Origin: an uncultured Collinsella sp.
Lineage (GTDB): Bacteria; Actinomycetota; Coriobacteriia; Coriobacteriales; Coriobacteriaceae
Direction: 5' to 3'
DNA length: 7,423 bases
Assembly: GCA_958348225.1 (NCBI GenBank)
Contig: CATVYG010000050.1
Span: forward strand, 1 to 7,423
Under the pieces are notes generated by a model. It was given only the letters and a program-made list of their open reading frames with translations. It had not been told where the DNA came from and made no database searches. Positions 1 to 6,867 of the stretch are shown one piece after another (the first letter of the stretch is position 1; every line of letters begins with the position of its first letter). A program made the position numbers and the translations under genes.

Positions 1-114
1 AGAGCGCTCCCGCAAACTGCCTCTTGACAACTTATAGGAGCGTCGGTTTTATTTTCACGAATATCGGTATGGTTGGGGACTCGTGACTCAGCCCCGTAAT
101 CCGGCATAGTTTTG
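1..114. repeat. Right half of a palindromic intergenic repeat (family 2), cut by the window edge
   Basis: The 25 bases at 90-114 are an exact reverse complement of 7295-7319 at the other end of the window. From 66-89 inward to about 32 the sequence resembles, in diverged form, the inner right half of the complete element at 206-367: a GGTATGGTTGGGGA-like block at 67-80 and a CGGTTTTATTTT-like block at 45-56. I infer that this is the right half of a long hairpin element whose left half lies outside the window. No coding frame is credible here. Confidence 0.6.
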
Positions 115-146
115 TTCGGGCGGCCCTGCACGAGTGCCTCCGCCAG

Positions 147-184
147 CCTCGCGGGACCAAAATGATCCGTTTTCCTCCGTCCCC
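147..184 (+). repeat. Conserved module preceding a palindromic element, copy 1
   Basis: These 38 bases match 7221-7258 without gaps at 32 of 38 positions, and the last 18 bases (167-184) are identical to 7002-7019. In all three places the module lies shortly before the left arm of a palindromic element on the plus strand: 21 bases between them here and at copy 2, about 36 at copy 3. The core is CCAAAATGATCCGTTT followed by a TCCGTCCCC-like end. Its function is unknown; the constant position suggests that it belongs to the repeat unit. Confidence 0.7.
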
Positions 185-205
185 AAGGGATCAGCCGGAA
201 CCGCT

Positions 206-367
206 CGCCACGAAATCGGCCCATCTACTACGTTTGACTCGATACCCCTGACCATACCTTCGTTTTGAACAAAACCACAGGCGTTCTACCTGCGGTTTTG
301 TTTCCGCGCTTTTCGGCATGGTCGGGGATAGGCAGTTAAACGTAGTAGATGGGCCGATTTCGTGGCG
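206..367. repeat. 162-bp palindromic intergenic element (family 1), left copy
   Basis: The outer arms 206-235 and 338-367 are perfect 30-bp inverted repeats. Inside them are weaker arms (241-258 against 315-330) and a central hairpin (268-302). A second copy at 7041-7202 has the same length and orientation and aligns without gaps at an offset of 6,835 bp, with identical blocks at 218-237, 240-258 and 278-295. No transposase or clear target duplication is seen, so this is a repetitive palindromic element or non-autonomous mobile unit of unknown mechanism. It lies downstream of the big gene's terminator. Confidence 0.85.
268..302. terminator. Central hairpin of the left palindrome, terminator-like on both strands
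   Basis: The stem pairs 268-281 with 289-302 around the 7-base loop CGTTCTA. The only mismatch, A277 against C293, becomes a G-U pair in minus-strand RNA. The A-rich and T-rich ends of the stem give a U-rich 3' side in either direction (TTTTGTTT on plus, TTTTGTTC on minus). This resembles a bidirectional intrinsic terminator. Activity is inferred, not shown. Confidence 0.5.
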
Positions 368-387
368 CGCCCTCCTCCTCCGCGCAC

Positions 388-428
388 AAAAGCGCCGCCA
401 CGGAGGAGGGAGATACCTCCGTGGCGGC
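388..428 (-). terminator. Intrinsic terminator of the surface-protein gene
   Basis: On the minus strand a perfect 13-bp GC-rich stem (416-428 pairing with 394-406, loop 407-415) is followed after two bases by four Us (391-388). The hairpin begins 79 bases after the stop codon and is the best termination signal downstream of the gene. The ascending arm region 401-409 can instead pair with 374-382, giving an alternative 9-bp hairpin. Confidence 0.7.
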
Positions 429-468
429 TGGGGCTGGGAGTGGGGCTATGTTCTGGCTCCCCGCCGGC

Positions 469-494
469 CGCCCGGGGCCTTTTGGCCCCGGGCG
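469..494 (-). other. GC-rich hairpin immediately after the stop codon
   Basis: This is a perfect 11-bp stem (469-479 with 484-494) closed by a four-base loop, AAAA in the transcript. It starts 13 bases after the stop codon. No U-tract follows on the minus strand, so it is not a classical terminator by itself. It may protect the mRNA 3' end or assist the terminator at 388-428. Confidence 0.55.
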
Positions 495-506
495 CTGCCA
501 GCGTGC

Positions 507-3500
507 CTAGCGCTTACGGATGCCCCAGACCAGGGCTCCAACGCCGGCCATGGCAATGACGAATGCCATGAGCAGTGCGGCGGCCTGCTGGTCACCCGTG
601 GTGGGCAGGAAACCCTTGACCGTCTTGACGATGTTCGTCACGGTCTTGGGCGTGCCGGGATCGGGCGTCGGCACGGGCGTCTCGGGCTTCTTGTACGTGT
701 TGTTGAACACGATACCCTCGACGCTCTTATCGCCCTTGGCAAAGGCGACATTCGCCTTGAGGTTACCCTCGCCGTCATCGGCCACGTTGACGGTCGCGGT
801 AAAGACGGACTTGTCGTAGGTCATACCGGTCTCGTCGCCCTTGACCTCGCTGACGGTGTAGACGTACGTACCGGGCTCGTCGTACTCGAACTTGTCGAAG
901 TTGATCTTGCCGTCGGCATCGTTGGTAACCGTAGACTCGATGTCCTCGCCAACGAGCTTAAAGCTAAACTCGTCCTTCTTGAGCTCGCGTCCCTCGAGCA
1001 CCTTGACCGCGCCGATGGAAACCTGCGTGGGCATGGCGTGATACTTGTTGGTAAAGCCAGCCGACTCGGTAGTTCCCTCGAGCTTGTGCGTCGCGGTCAG
1101 CGTGCCGTCGCCGTTGTCGGAGACGGTGGTCACGACGGTGTAGGTCGTGCCGTCATAGGTGACGCCCTTGTACAGGCCGAGCGCGTTGGGGCAAGCCTCG
1201 CGCAGCGTGTACGTGTGCGTACCGGGCGCCTCGTAGCGGATCGGGCTCAGCGTAATGTTACCGTTGGCGTCGTTGGTGCCACTAGCGACAGTCACGCCGT
1301 CCTCGAGCAGCTCAAACGTGAACTCGCCAGCTGCAAGGTCGCGGCCGGTCAGACGCTTAACCGTCTTGACCTGATCGGTCACCACAGAATCGGTAGGCGT
1401 CACGCTGTAGGTGTTGGTGAACGTGAAGGCAGCGCCGTCGCCGCCGTCGCGCACGACACTTAGGTGTCCGGCACCGTCATCAGTCACGGTGTAGGAGACC
1501 TTGCGCGTGGCGTTGGCGTCGTTGGTCACACCAGGGGCGCTACCGGACTCGGTCACCGTGTAGGTAAAGGCGTGCGAGCGCGGAGCGGTGGGGGCTGCGG
1601 ACTCGGACTCGTCATTAGGCTCGTCAGCGCTGGCGTCGGCGTCAGTTGCAGCCTCGTCAGTCTCTGCCTCGTCGACTTCCGCCTCGTCGGCATCGTCGGC
1701 ATCAGCTTCGACCTTGTCGGTCACATCGGTCGTCACGCCCAGGGCGCGGTTGAGGTCCTCGAGCGTAAAGTGGATCTTGCCAAAGTCCACGTTGCCGGCC
1801 GCGTCGTTGGTTACGGTCGCGCGCTCGGGCATCGGGGCGCCGGCCTCATCGGCGGTCACGGTAAAGGTAAACTTGCCCGCAATGTCTGCCGGGGTCAGGC
1901 CCTCGGCAGCCTGGAGCTTCTTGGTGCCGGCGAGCGCGGCGTCAACGGCATCGGCGCCGTAGACGTTCTCGAACACGGGCTCGGCGTCACCGTAGCTGGG
2001 CGTTGCCGTCAGGGTACCGTCGCCGTTGTCGACGACAATGACCTTAAAGCTAAAGCTCGGCGTTGTGGCGGTAATGCCCTTGCCGTCCAGCAAGTTCGTA
2101 AGCTCAAAGGCCGTGTAGTTAATAGTCCATGCAAGCTTGGCATCCGTGTCGGTGCGGATGGCACGCTTGGCGCTTACCAGATCGGCGAGCATCTCGGTCG
2201 TGTAATGCAGCGTTCCAAAGCTCACCTGACCGTTAACGTTGGTAGCCGGAGTGCCCTGGATTGCTTCCGTCTCGCCTGCGTAGGCAATGCCGAACCAGAA
2301 CTCGCCGTCGGCCATCGGACGACCGGTCAGGGTCTTGGTGGCAACGACCTGAGCAGCGGCACCACCAGGTGCGTCGGTCGTGGCGCTATAGCTGTTGCGG
2401 AACGGAATCACAGCGCTCTCGACCGTAGCGGCACCAGTCTTGTACTCGGTCACCAGCGTGCCCTTGTCGGGGTTGCCAGTAACGGTCGTGGTGGCAGTAA
2501 GCGTACCGGCGCCGTCATCGGCGATAGCGATCGTCACGGTGCGGGCAGCGTCGTCGTAGGTGTAACCGGGCTGGCCGTCGTTCTTCTCGGCCACGGTGTA
2601 CGTAAAGGTCTTGCCCGCGTCAGCCTGCGTAAACTTGACCTCATGGCCAGCCAGGATGTCGATCAGACCAACCGTCGCCTCTGCCGTTGCAGGGGACTTG
2701 TACACGTTGGCGCCCTCGTGCAGGCCGAGCGCTTTGGCCGAAGCCTCGTCGGCAGGCGTCACGGTAAAGGTGAACTGACCCTCGGTCATGGGACGTCCGG
2801 AGAGAGTCTTGCTGAGCTTGAGGCCGCCGGCCGCGGCGTAATCGAGCTCAGAGCGGTACGTGTTGGTGAAGCGGCCGCTTTCCTTCTTGGTGACGTTGGC
2901 GGTCAGGTTGCCCTCGCCGTCTTCGATCACGGTCACTTCGGCGGTCGCGACACGGGCGTCGTACGCCATGCCCGCCGCGTTGTCCGCGTTCTCGCGGATC
3001 TCGTACTTATAGGTTCCGGCAGCCGTGTAGTGGATCTTGCCGAACTTGATGGCGGCGATGCCATCCTTCGCGTCCTTCTTGCTCACAGTTACGGTTGCGG
3101 GGTCGGGCAGCGGGGTGCCCTCGGGAGCGGTGATGGTAAAGCTGAACTTGTCGGAGTCCGTCCAGTCGCGACCGTCGATAGCCTTGCTCAGATCAAAGTC
3201 GAGCTCTGCGTCGAGCGGGGTCACGCTGTAGGTGTTCTTGAAGGTCGCAGCCGTGGCGTCCTTCAGGACATGCTCAGCCTTGAGCGTGCCATCGCCCTTG
3301 TCGGTAATGGTGGTCTCGATGGTGTACTTGGCGTCGCCGTACGTGATGCCCTTGCTGATGGTTCCGCCGTTGACCTCGCGCAGCGTGTAGGTGTGCTCGC
3401 CGGCCTCGGTGTACTTCACGGCGCTCATCGTGATGTTGCCCTCGGCGTCGTTGATGCCGGTGGCAACGACCTTGTTGCCCTCGACGAGCTCGAAGGAGAA

Positions 3501-6500
3501 CTCGCCTTCCTTGAGGTCGCGGCCGATCAGAACCTTGTTCGCGGTAATCTGGTCGGTGACGCTCGTCTCGACAGGCGTCACGTTATAGGTATTGGTGAAC
3601 GTAAATGCCACATCGCCGTCCGGCTTGTGGGATACGCTCAGATTGCCCTTGCCGTCATCAGTCACGGTGAAGGAAACCTCGCGCGACGGCTTGGCGTCGT
3701 TGGTCACGCCAGCGACCTCGCCGGACTCGGTCACGGTGTAGGTAAAGGTGTGCTCGCGCTTCTCGGGCTTCTCGCCCAGAGCCTTGTTAAGGTCGTCGAG
3801 CGTAAAGGTGATCTTGCCAAAGTCGACCTTGCCCTTGGCATCATTGGTCACGCTCGCGTTCGCGGGCATGGGTGCACCATCTTCACCGGCCACGGTAAAG
3901 GTGAACTTGCCGGCAATGTCAGCCGGGGTCAAGCCGTCGGCGACCTGCAGGTTCTTCTTGCCCACAAGTGATACCTCGGCAGCATTCGTGGTGTAGACGT
4001 TCTTGAACTTGATGCTCTTGGCGTCCTTGGCGCCCTTCAGCTCGTGCATGGCAACCAGCTGACCCTTGCCGTTATCGGCAATGGTCGTCACGATGATGTA
4101 GGTCGCGTCATCGTAGGTGATGCCGCCGGCGTCGCCCTTGACCTCGCGCAGCATGTAGGTGTGCTGGCCGATCTCGGTGTACTTGATGGCACTGAACGTC
4201 ACCTTGCCGTTGGCGGCGTTCTCAACGGTCTCGACAGGCTTAACTTCCTTGTCAATGATTTCGAGCAGCTCAAAGCTGAACTCGTCGGCCGTAAGGTCAC
4301 GCCCGGTCAGAGACTTGGTCACGGTAATCTGGTCGGTGACGCTGGACTCAACAGGATTCGTGGCGTAAACGTTCTTGAACTCGGTCTCGCCCGAGGTCAC
4401 CTTCACGCCAGCGCTCAGCTCGCCCTTCTTGTCGGGCGTTACCGTCACGGTGATCTCCGCGACGTTCTTGCTGTAGGCGATGCCGTCAATCGTGGTCCCG
4501 GCATGCTTTTCACTGACCTTGTAGACGTACGTGCCAGGTTCGGTGTATTCGATCGTGCCGAAGTCGATGGCAGCCTTGCCCTGGTCCAGGTCAGCCTTGC
4601 GCACGGTCGCAGTCCTAGCCGCAGGCATCGGGGCGCCGCTCTCGGATGTCAGGCCAAACTCAAACGCGTCAGCATTCGTCCAGTCGCGACCCTCGAGCAC
4701 CTTGGTCAGGCCAAAGCTGGCCTTGGTTTCTACCGTTGCCGGCGTCATGTTGTACGCAAAGCTAATCTTGCCGTTGTTGCCCAGGTAGGAATTGACATGC
4801 GTCGCGGTCGCCTTGGCGGACACGTTGTTCCACTTGGGATTGAGAACGTCAGTCACGGTACCAGTGTTGTTGCCTCCCACACTCTCCTTGGTGGTGTGGA
4901 GCTCGTCGATAAAGGCTAGGCGCGCGGTTCCCACGCTAAACGAAAGGTTGCCGTCCTCGTCAGCAACAATAGCGCCGTCAAACTTCGCAGCGTCGCCGCC
5001 GATAAACTCGATGACGGCAGAGGCGGGCTTGGCCTCGCCGTTTTCGCCCTGCTCCTCAAACTCATCCTTGTAGTAATAGGTGCCGGTATCTGCCAGCGAA
5101 TTCTTTGCAGGCTGCGTGCAGTCCTTGTCCGTGTAAATAGGGGTCTGTTTCTGGAAGTAGTAGTAGCGGTTGGTGTCGGCCGGCTCAAAGGTCGCAACCG
5201 TATTGCCCAGATTGCCGGCAGCCCACTTGTTCGCGTAGAAACTCACGGTCTTGGCGCCGTTGGCAACGGTCGTATTGTTCTCGATGTAATCCTTGAGCCC
5301 CGTTACCTTCTCGGGCGTAAACAGGTTGTCAAGTGCGGCGCTCTTCACGCTCGAGGTGTACTTCACGCGGATAGGCTGAGCGCTGTCGACCGAAAGCTTG
5401 CCGTCTACGGTCTTAAAGTGGCTCAGCGGAATCAACGACGCAGGAATGCTGACCGTTACGACATCGCCCTTCTGGGGATTGTCATCACCAGCACGCTGCA
5501 CGGTAATGAGCAGGTCTTTTGCCTTGCCGGCAAACTCGTAGGTGTCGGTATTGGTCTCTTTGTTGACCGTCTTGCTCGCCTTGGTAAACGGCGTGCCGTT
5601 GATGACGACCTCGGTGAAGCTGTCGACCTGCATAAAGTCGCTCAGCTCGTCGGTAAACGTGATGTAGCCGGACTTGGTCGCGTCGTAGCCCTTATCAATT
5701 TCGGTCGGATAAGGCGCCTCCGATGTGATGGCCTGTGAGATGTCGTCGAAGACCTTCTTGAGCTCTTCGGCGTTGGTCGCCGACTTGTAGTAGTCGGAGT
5801 TTTCCGCGCGTGTGCCATGAGTATCCCATGCCGTGGCATTGGGGTAGTTGCTTGAAACGGCCTGCATGAACTTGTTCTCTTGGCTTGTCTTCGAATCTTG
5901 GACACTGGCTTTGGGGTTCGCGCCATCAAAGATGCCGATGGTATAAACGGTGGCCTTGCCGTCCTTCATATTCTTAGCAGCTGTCACGGCAGCGTTGGCG
6001 ACACCCGCATCGAATTTATTTGCCTTTGTTGGCGTACCGTCGGTAAAGAACACAATAATCTTCTTGGCATCTTTGCGGCCATAAGTGGTAGTGATTTTCT
6101 CGGCCAGCTCTAGGCCATAGTCGGCGCGCGTGGCGCCGGCAGGCTGAATTTTATTAATTGTATTCTTCTTGAGATCATCCGCATTGCTGCCGGAACAGTA
6201 GGTCAATTCTTTCATAACCTGGGTGTAATTGTAGGAGTACCCTCCGTCGCGATACATATCGTTGCCGATATTGTTGGACTTCTCGCCCGCAAACTTAACA
6301 ATGGCAACCCTATGTTGCCTATCGACACCCTCGATACTCTCGTTTTGTTTGGCGATGGTATCGATAAAGCTGTTCGCAGCGTTCTTCAGTGCATCGATAC
6401 GCTTGGTGCGATCTCCGCCACCCATAGGATCATCCATCGAGCCAGATGCATCCAGCACCATCACGATGTCGAGCGGCGTAGTAACCGTCACGGTTGAATT

Positions 6501-6815
6501 AGACGTCGAGGACATGGCCGAAAGCGTGGTCAGAAAATCCGACTCTTCGTTTTCCTCAGTTGCCTCGACCGTCTTGTCGGTCCAGATTCGGCCGATGTTT
6601 TGAGTCGTTACTTTATTACCGTTGTGACCGGCCGCCCAGATTTCCCAGCGTCCGCTGGTGTCGGGATCGACGACGACCTTTCCGCTCATTGTCGGTCCGT
6701 CCATTCCGGTACTGGACCTGGCGTTGGCCTCGGGCAGCATGGCAAATGCTGCAGCCGGCAACACCAGCACTACGGCCAGCATCACCGCCAAGAGACCCCT
6801 CGTGTACTTACTCAT
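507..6815 (-). CDS. Giant LPXTG-anchored VWA surface protein with ten Spy0128/FctA-type isopeptide domains
   Basis: The 2102-residue product carries a signal peptide (about 1-32), a segment containing the motif GRIWTDKTV (about 45-83), a VWA domain (about 114-363), a beta-rich region (364-694), ten Spy0128/FctA-type domains (about 695-2042), a Pro/Thr-rich spacer (2043-2069), LPTTG (2070-2074), a membrane helix and a basic tail. In this family the protein is exported by Sec, joined to peptidoglycan by a class A-type sortase, and stands off the wall as a rigid, protease-resistant stalk with a distal ligand-binding VWA head. A role in attachment to host tissue, mucus or other bacteria is inferred; the ligand is unknown. 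The start at 6815 is supported by a GGAG site five bases upstream and by the signal peptide beginning there. The frame is intact. No sortase or partner pilin gene is in the window and I saw no pilin-type (Y/W)PK motif, so a stand-alone adhesin is favoured over a polymerised pilin. No gene symbol is assigned. Confidence 0.95.
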   Translation of the reverse strand: MSKYTRGLLAVMLAVVLVLPAAAFAMLPEANARSSTGMDGPTMSGKVVVDPDTSGRWEIWAAGHNGNKVTTQNIGRIWTDKTVEATEENEESDFLTTLSAMSSTSNSTVTVTTPLDIVMVLDASGSMDDPMGGGDRTKRIDALKNAANSFIDTIAKQNESIEGVDRQHRVAIVKFAGEKSNNIGNDMYRDGGYSYNYTQVMKELTYCSGSNADDLKKNTINKIQPAGATRADYGLELAEKITTTYGRKDAKKIIVFFTDGTPTKANKFDAGVANAAVTAAKNMKDGKATVYTIGIFDGANPKASVQDSKTSQENKFMQAVSSNYPNATAWDTHGTRAENSDYYKSATNAEELKKVFDDISQAITSEAPYPTEIDKGYDATKSGYITFTDELSDFMQVDSFTEVVINGTPFTKASKTVNKETNTDTYEFAGKAKDLLITVQRAGDDNPQKGDVVTVSIPASLIPLSHFKTVDGKLSVDSAQPIRVKYTSSVKSAALDNLFTPEKVTGLKDYIENNTTVANGAKTVSFYANKWAAGNLGNTVATFEPADTNRYYYFQKQTPIYTDKDCTQPAKNSLADTGTYYYKDEFEEQGENGEAKPASAVIEFIGGDAAKFDGAIVADEDGNLSFSVGTARLAFIDELHTTKESVGGNNTGTVTDVLNPKWNNVSAKATATHVNSYLGNNGKISFAYNMTPATVETKASFGLTKVLEGRDWTNADAFEFGLTSESGAPMPAARTATVRKADLDQGKAAIDFGTIEYTEPGTYVYKVSEKHAGTTIDGIAYSKNVAEITVTVTPDKKGELSAGVKVTSGETEFKNVYATNPVESSVTDQITVTKSLTGRDLTADEFSFELLEIIDKEVKPVETVENAANGKVTFSAIKYTEIGQHTYMLREVKGDAGGITYDDATYIIVTTIADNGKGQLVAMHELKGAKDAKSIKFKNVYTTNAAEVSLVGKKNLQVADGLTPADIAGKFTFTVAGEDGAPMPANASVTNDAKGKVDFGKITFTLDDLNKALGEKPEKREHTFTYTVTESGEVAGVTNDAKPSREVSFTVTDDGKGNLSVSHKPDGDVAFTFTNTYNVTPVETSVTDQITANKVLIGRDLKEGEFSFELVEGNKVVATGINDAEGNITMSAVKYTEAGEHTYTLREVNGGTISKGITYGDAKYTIETTITDKGDGTLKAEHVLKDATAATFKNTYSVTPLDAELDFDLSKAIDGRDWTDSDKFSFTITAPEGTPLPDPATVTVSKKDAKDGIAAIKFGKIHYTAAGTYKYEIRENADNAAGMAYDARVATAEVTVIEDGEGNLTANVTKKESGRFTNTYRSELDYAAAGGLKLSKTLSGRPMTEGQFTFTVTPADEASAKALGLHEGANVYKSPATAEATVGLIDILAGHEVKFTQADAGKTFTYTVAEKNDGQPGYTYDDAARTVTIAIADDGAGTLTATTTVTGNPDKGTLVTEYKTGAATVESAVIPFRNSYSATTDAPGGAAAQVVATKTLTGRPMADGEFWFGIAYAGETEAIQGTPATNVNGQVSFGTLHYTTEMLADLVSAKRAIRTDTDAKLAWTINYTAFELTNLLDGKGITATTPSFSFKVIVVDNGDGTLTATPSYGDAEPVFENVYGADAVDAALAGTKKLQAAEGLTPADIAGKFTFTVTADEAGAPMPERATVTNDAAGNVDFGKIHFTLEDLNRALGVTTDVTDKVEADADDADEAEVDEAETDEAATDADASADEPNDESESAAPTAPRSHAFTYTVTESGSAPGVTNDANATRKVSYTVTDDGAGHLSVVRDGGDGAAFTFTNTYSVTPTDSVVTDQVKTVKRLTGRDLAAGEFTFELLEDGVTVASGTNDANGNITLSPIRYEAPGTHTYTLREACPNALGLYKGVTYDGTTYTVVTTVSDNGDGTLTATHKLEGTTESAGFTNKYHAMPTQVSIGAVKVLEGRELKKDEFSFKLVGEDIESTVTNDADGKINFDKFEYDEPGTYVYTVSEVKGDETGMTYDKSVFTATVNVADDGEGNLKANVAFAKGDKSVEGIVFNNTYKKPETPVPTPDPGTPKTVTNIVKTVKGFLPTTGDQQAAALLMAFVIAMAGVGALVWGIRKR
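510..608 (-). other. Sortase cell-wall sorting signal (LPTTG, membrane helix, RKR tail)
   Basis: Residues 2070-2102 hold LPTTGD, a hydrophobic segment of about 21 residues (about 2078-2098) and the C-terminal tail GIRKR. This is the complete three-part sorting signal of sortase substrates; cleavage is expected between Thr2073 and Gly2074. The preceding 2043-2069 stretch contains the Pro/Thr repeat PETPVPTPDPGTP, typical of a wall-spanning spacer. Confidence 0.95.
1032..1952 (-). repeat. Stalk domains 8-9, paralogous copy of domains 3-4
   Basis: Residues about 1622-1928. Domain 8 closely matches domain 3 (shared GLTPADIAGKFTFTV, VDFGKI, TYTVTESG, TFTNTY), and domain 9 matches domain 4 (VTDQ near the start, KxLxGRDL, HTYTLRE). 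Domains 3 and 8 lack the usual GR after the Lys strand and have (V/A)ADG or AAEG instead. The pairing in the same order suggests duplication of a two-domain unit. The DNA has diverged, so the event is not recent. Confidence 0.75.
1578..1736 (-). other. Acidic low-complexity insert inside stalk domain 8
   Basis: Residues 1694-1746 contain 12 Asp and 9 Glu in 53 residues, with only one Lys and one Arg, and otherwise mostly Ala, Thr and Ser. The DNA shows short GACGAG/GCC-type iterations. In paralogous domain 3 the same loop, between LN(K/R)ALG and the Glu-bearing strand, has only about 8 residues. The insert is probably a disordered, negatively charged loop projecting from the stalk. Confidence 0.85.
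3222..3986 (-). repeat. Stalk domains 3-4, paralogous copy of domains 8-9
   Basis: Residues about 944-1198. Domain 3 is of the longer, GLTPADIAGKF-containing type and domain 4 of the shorter VTDQ...GRDL type. The same ordered pair recurs at residues 1622-1928. Domain 3 has a short loop where domain 8 carries the acidic insert. Confidence 0.75.
4734..5726 (-). other. Beta-rich region between the VWA head and the stalk
   Basis: Residues 364-694 have no motif that I can assign with certainty. The region is rich in beta-prone segments and Asn/Thr/Gly turns. It includes the stretch NTVATFEPADTNRYYYFQ (about 560-580), which I recall from other VWA plus Spy0128 surface proteins. By position it should form one or two beta-sandwich domains joining the VWA head to the isopeptide stalk. 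A conserved domain of unknown function is likely. Confidence 0.55.
5727..6476 (-). other. VWA (von Willebrand factor A) domain with intact MIDAS
   Basis: Residues about 114-363. The segment LDIVMVLDASGSM supplies the MIDAS DxSxS motif at Asp122, Ser124 and Ser126. Thr229 in GATRADYG and Asp259 in FFTDGTPT are the other expected metal ligands. The metal, normally Mg2+ or Mn2+, typically coordinates an acidic group of the ligand. An intact MIDAS suggests functional binding, as in pilus tip adhesins. The coding DNA here looks more A+T-rich than that of the stalk. Confidence 0.9.
6720..6815 (-). other. N-terminal Sec signal peptide
   Basis: The sequence begins MSKYTRGLL with positive charges at Lys3 and Arg6, followed by a hydrophobic core at about 7-19 and Pro20. 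Signal peptidase cleavage could follow AFA (Ala25) or ANA (Ala32); I cannot choose between them. No YSIRK-type motif is present. Confidence 0.9.
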
Positions 6816-6820
6816 CGCGT

Positions 6821-6824
6821 CTCC
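6821..6824 (-). promoter_or_regulatory. Ribosome binding site GGAG
   Basis: The minus strand reads GGAG, then ACGCG, then the ATG at 6815. A five-base spacing is good and fixes the start codon. The signal peptide begins at this ATG, which independently supports the choice. Confidence 0.8.
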
Positions 6825-6867
6825 ATTCTCGCAGGCTCAGACCTTGCATCAGCCTAAAGTTACGAAA

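Larger units (their letters stand above)
690..4733 (-). repeat. Array of ten Spy0128/FctA-type isopeptide domains
   Basis: Each domain of about 115-185 residues opens with a (T)KxLxGR-like strand, has a Glu in a YTxxE-like strand, and closes with FxNxY. In Spy0128, Lys and Asn form an intramolecular isopeptide bond catalysed by Glu. Predicted triads (Lys/Glu/Asn): 705/769/815, 834/891/939, 954/1030/1075, 1094/1147/1194, 1211/1275/1318, 1336/1410/1474, 1494/1571/1617, 1632/1756/1801, 1820/1873/1923 and 1938/1990/2039. Domains are joined by very short linkers such as VTP, TNP or GADA, which suggests a stiff rod. Assignment is by motif; bond formation is inferred. Confidence 0.9.

Noticed and set aside
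24..52. TTGACA followed after 17 bases by TTTTAT on the plus strand, promoter-like
   Set aside because: The -10 match is only 4 of 6, no plus-strand gene follows, and the segment aligns with the core of the repeat family.
318..3971. Long plus-strand open frames at 318-1463 and 1464-3971 (381 and 835 codons)
   Set aside because: Both are in exact codon register opposite the surface-protein gene, or run into it from the repeat. They stay open because the gene rarely uses TTA, CTA or TCA codons, whose complements are stops. They show no ribosome site or recognisable domain.
4044..4919. Plus-strand open frame of 291 codons
   Set aside because: It is the same codon-register antisense shadow of the stalk and connecting region, without translation signals.
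4916..5929. Minus-strand frames at 4916-5197 and 5642-5929
   Set aside because: They lie inside the large gene in another frame and have Arg/Pro/Ser/Thr-rich compositions typical of frame-shifted GC-rich DNA.
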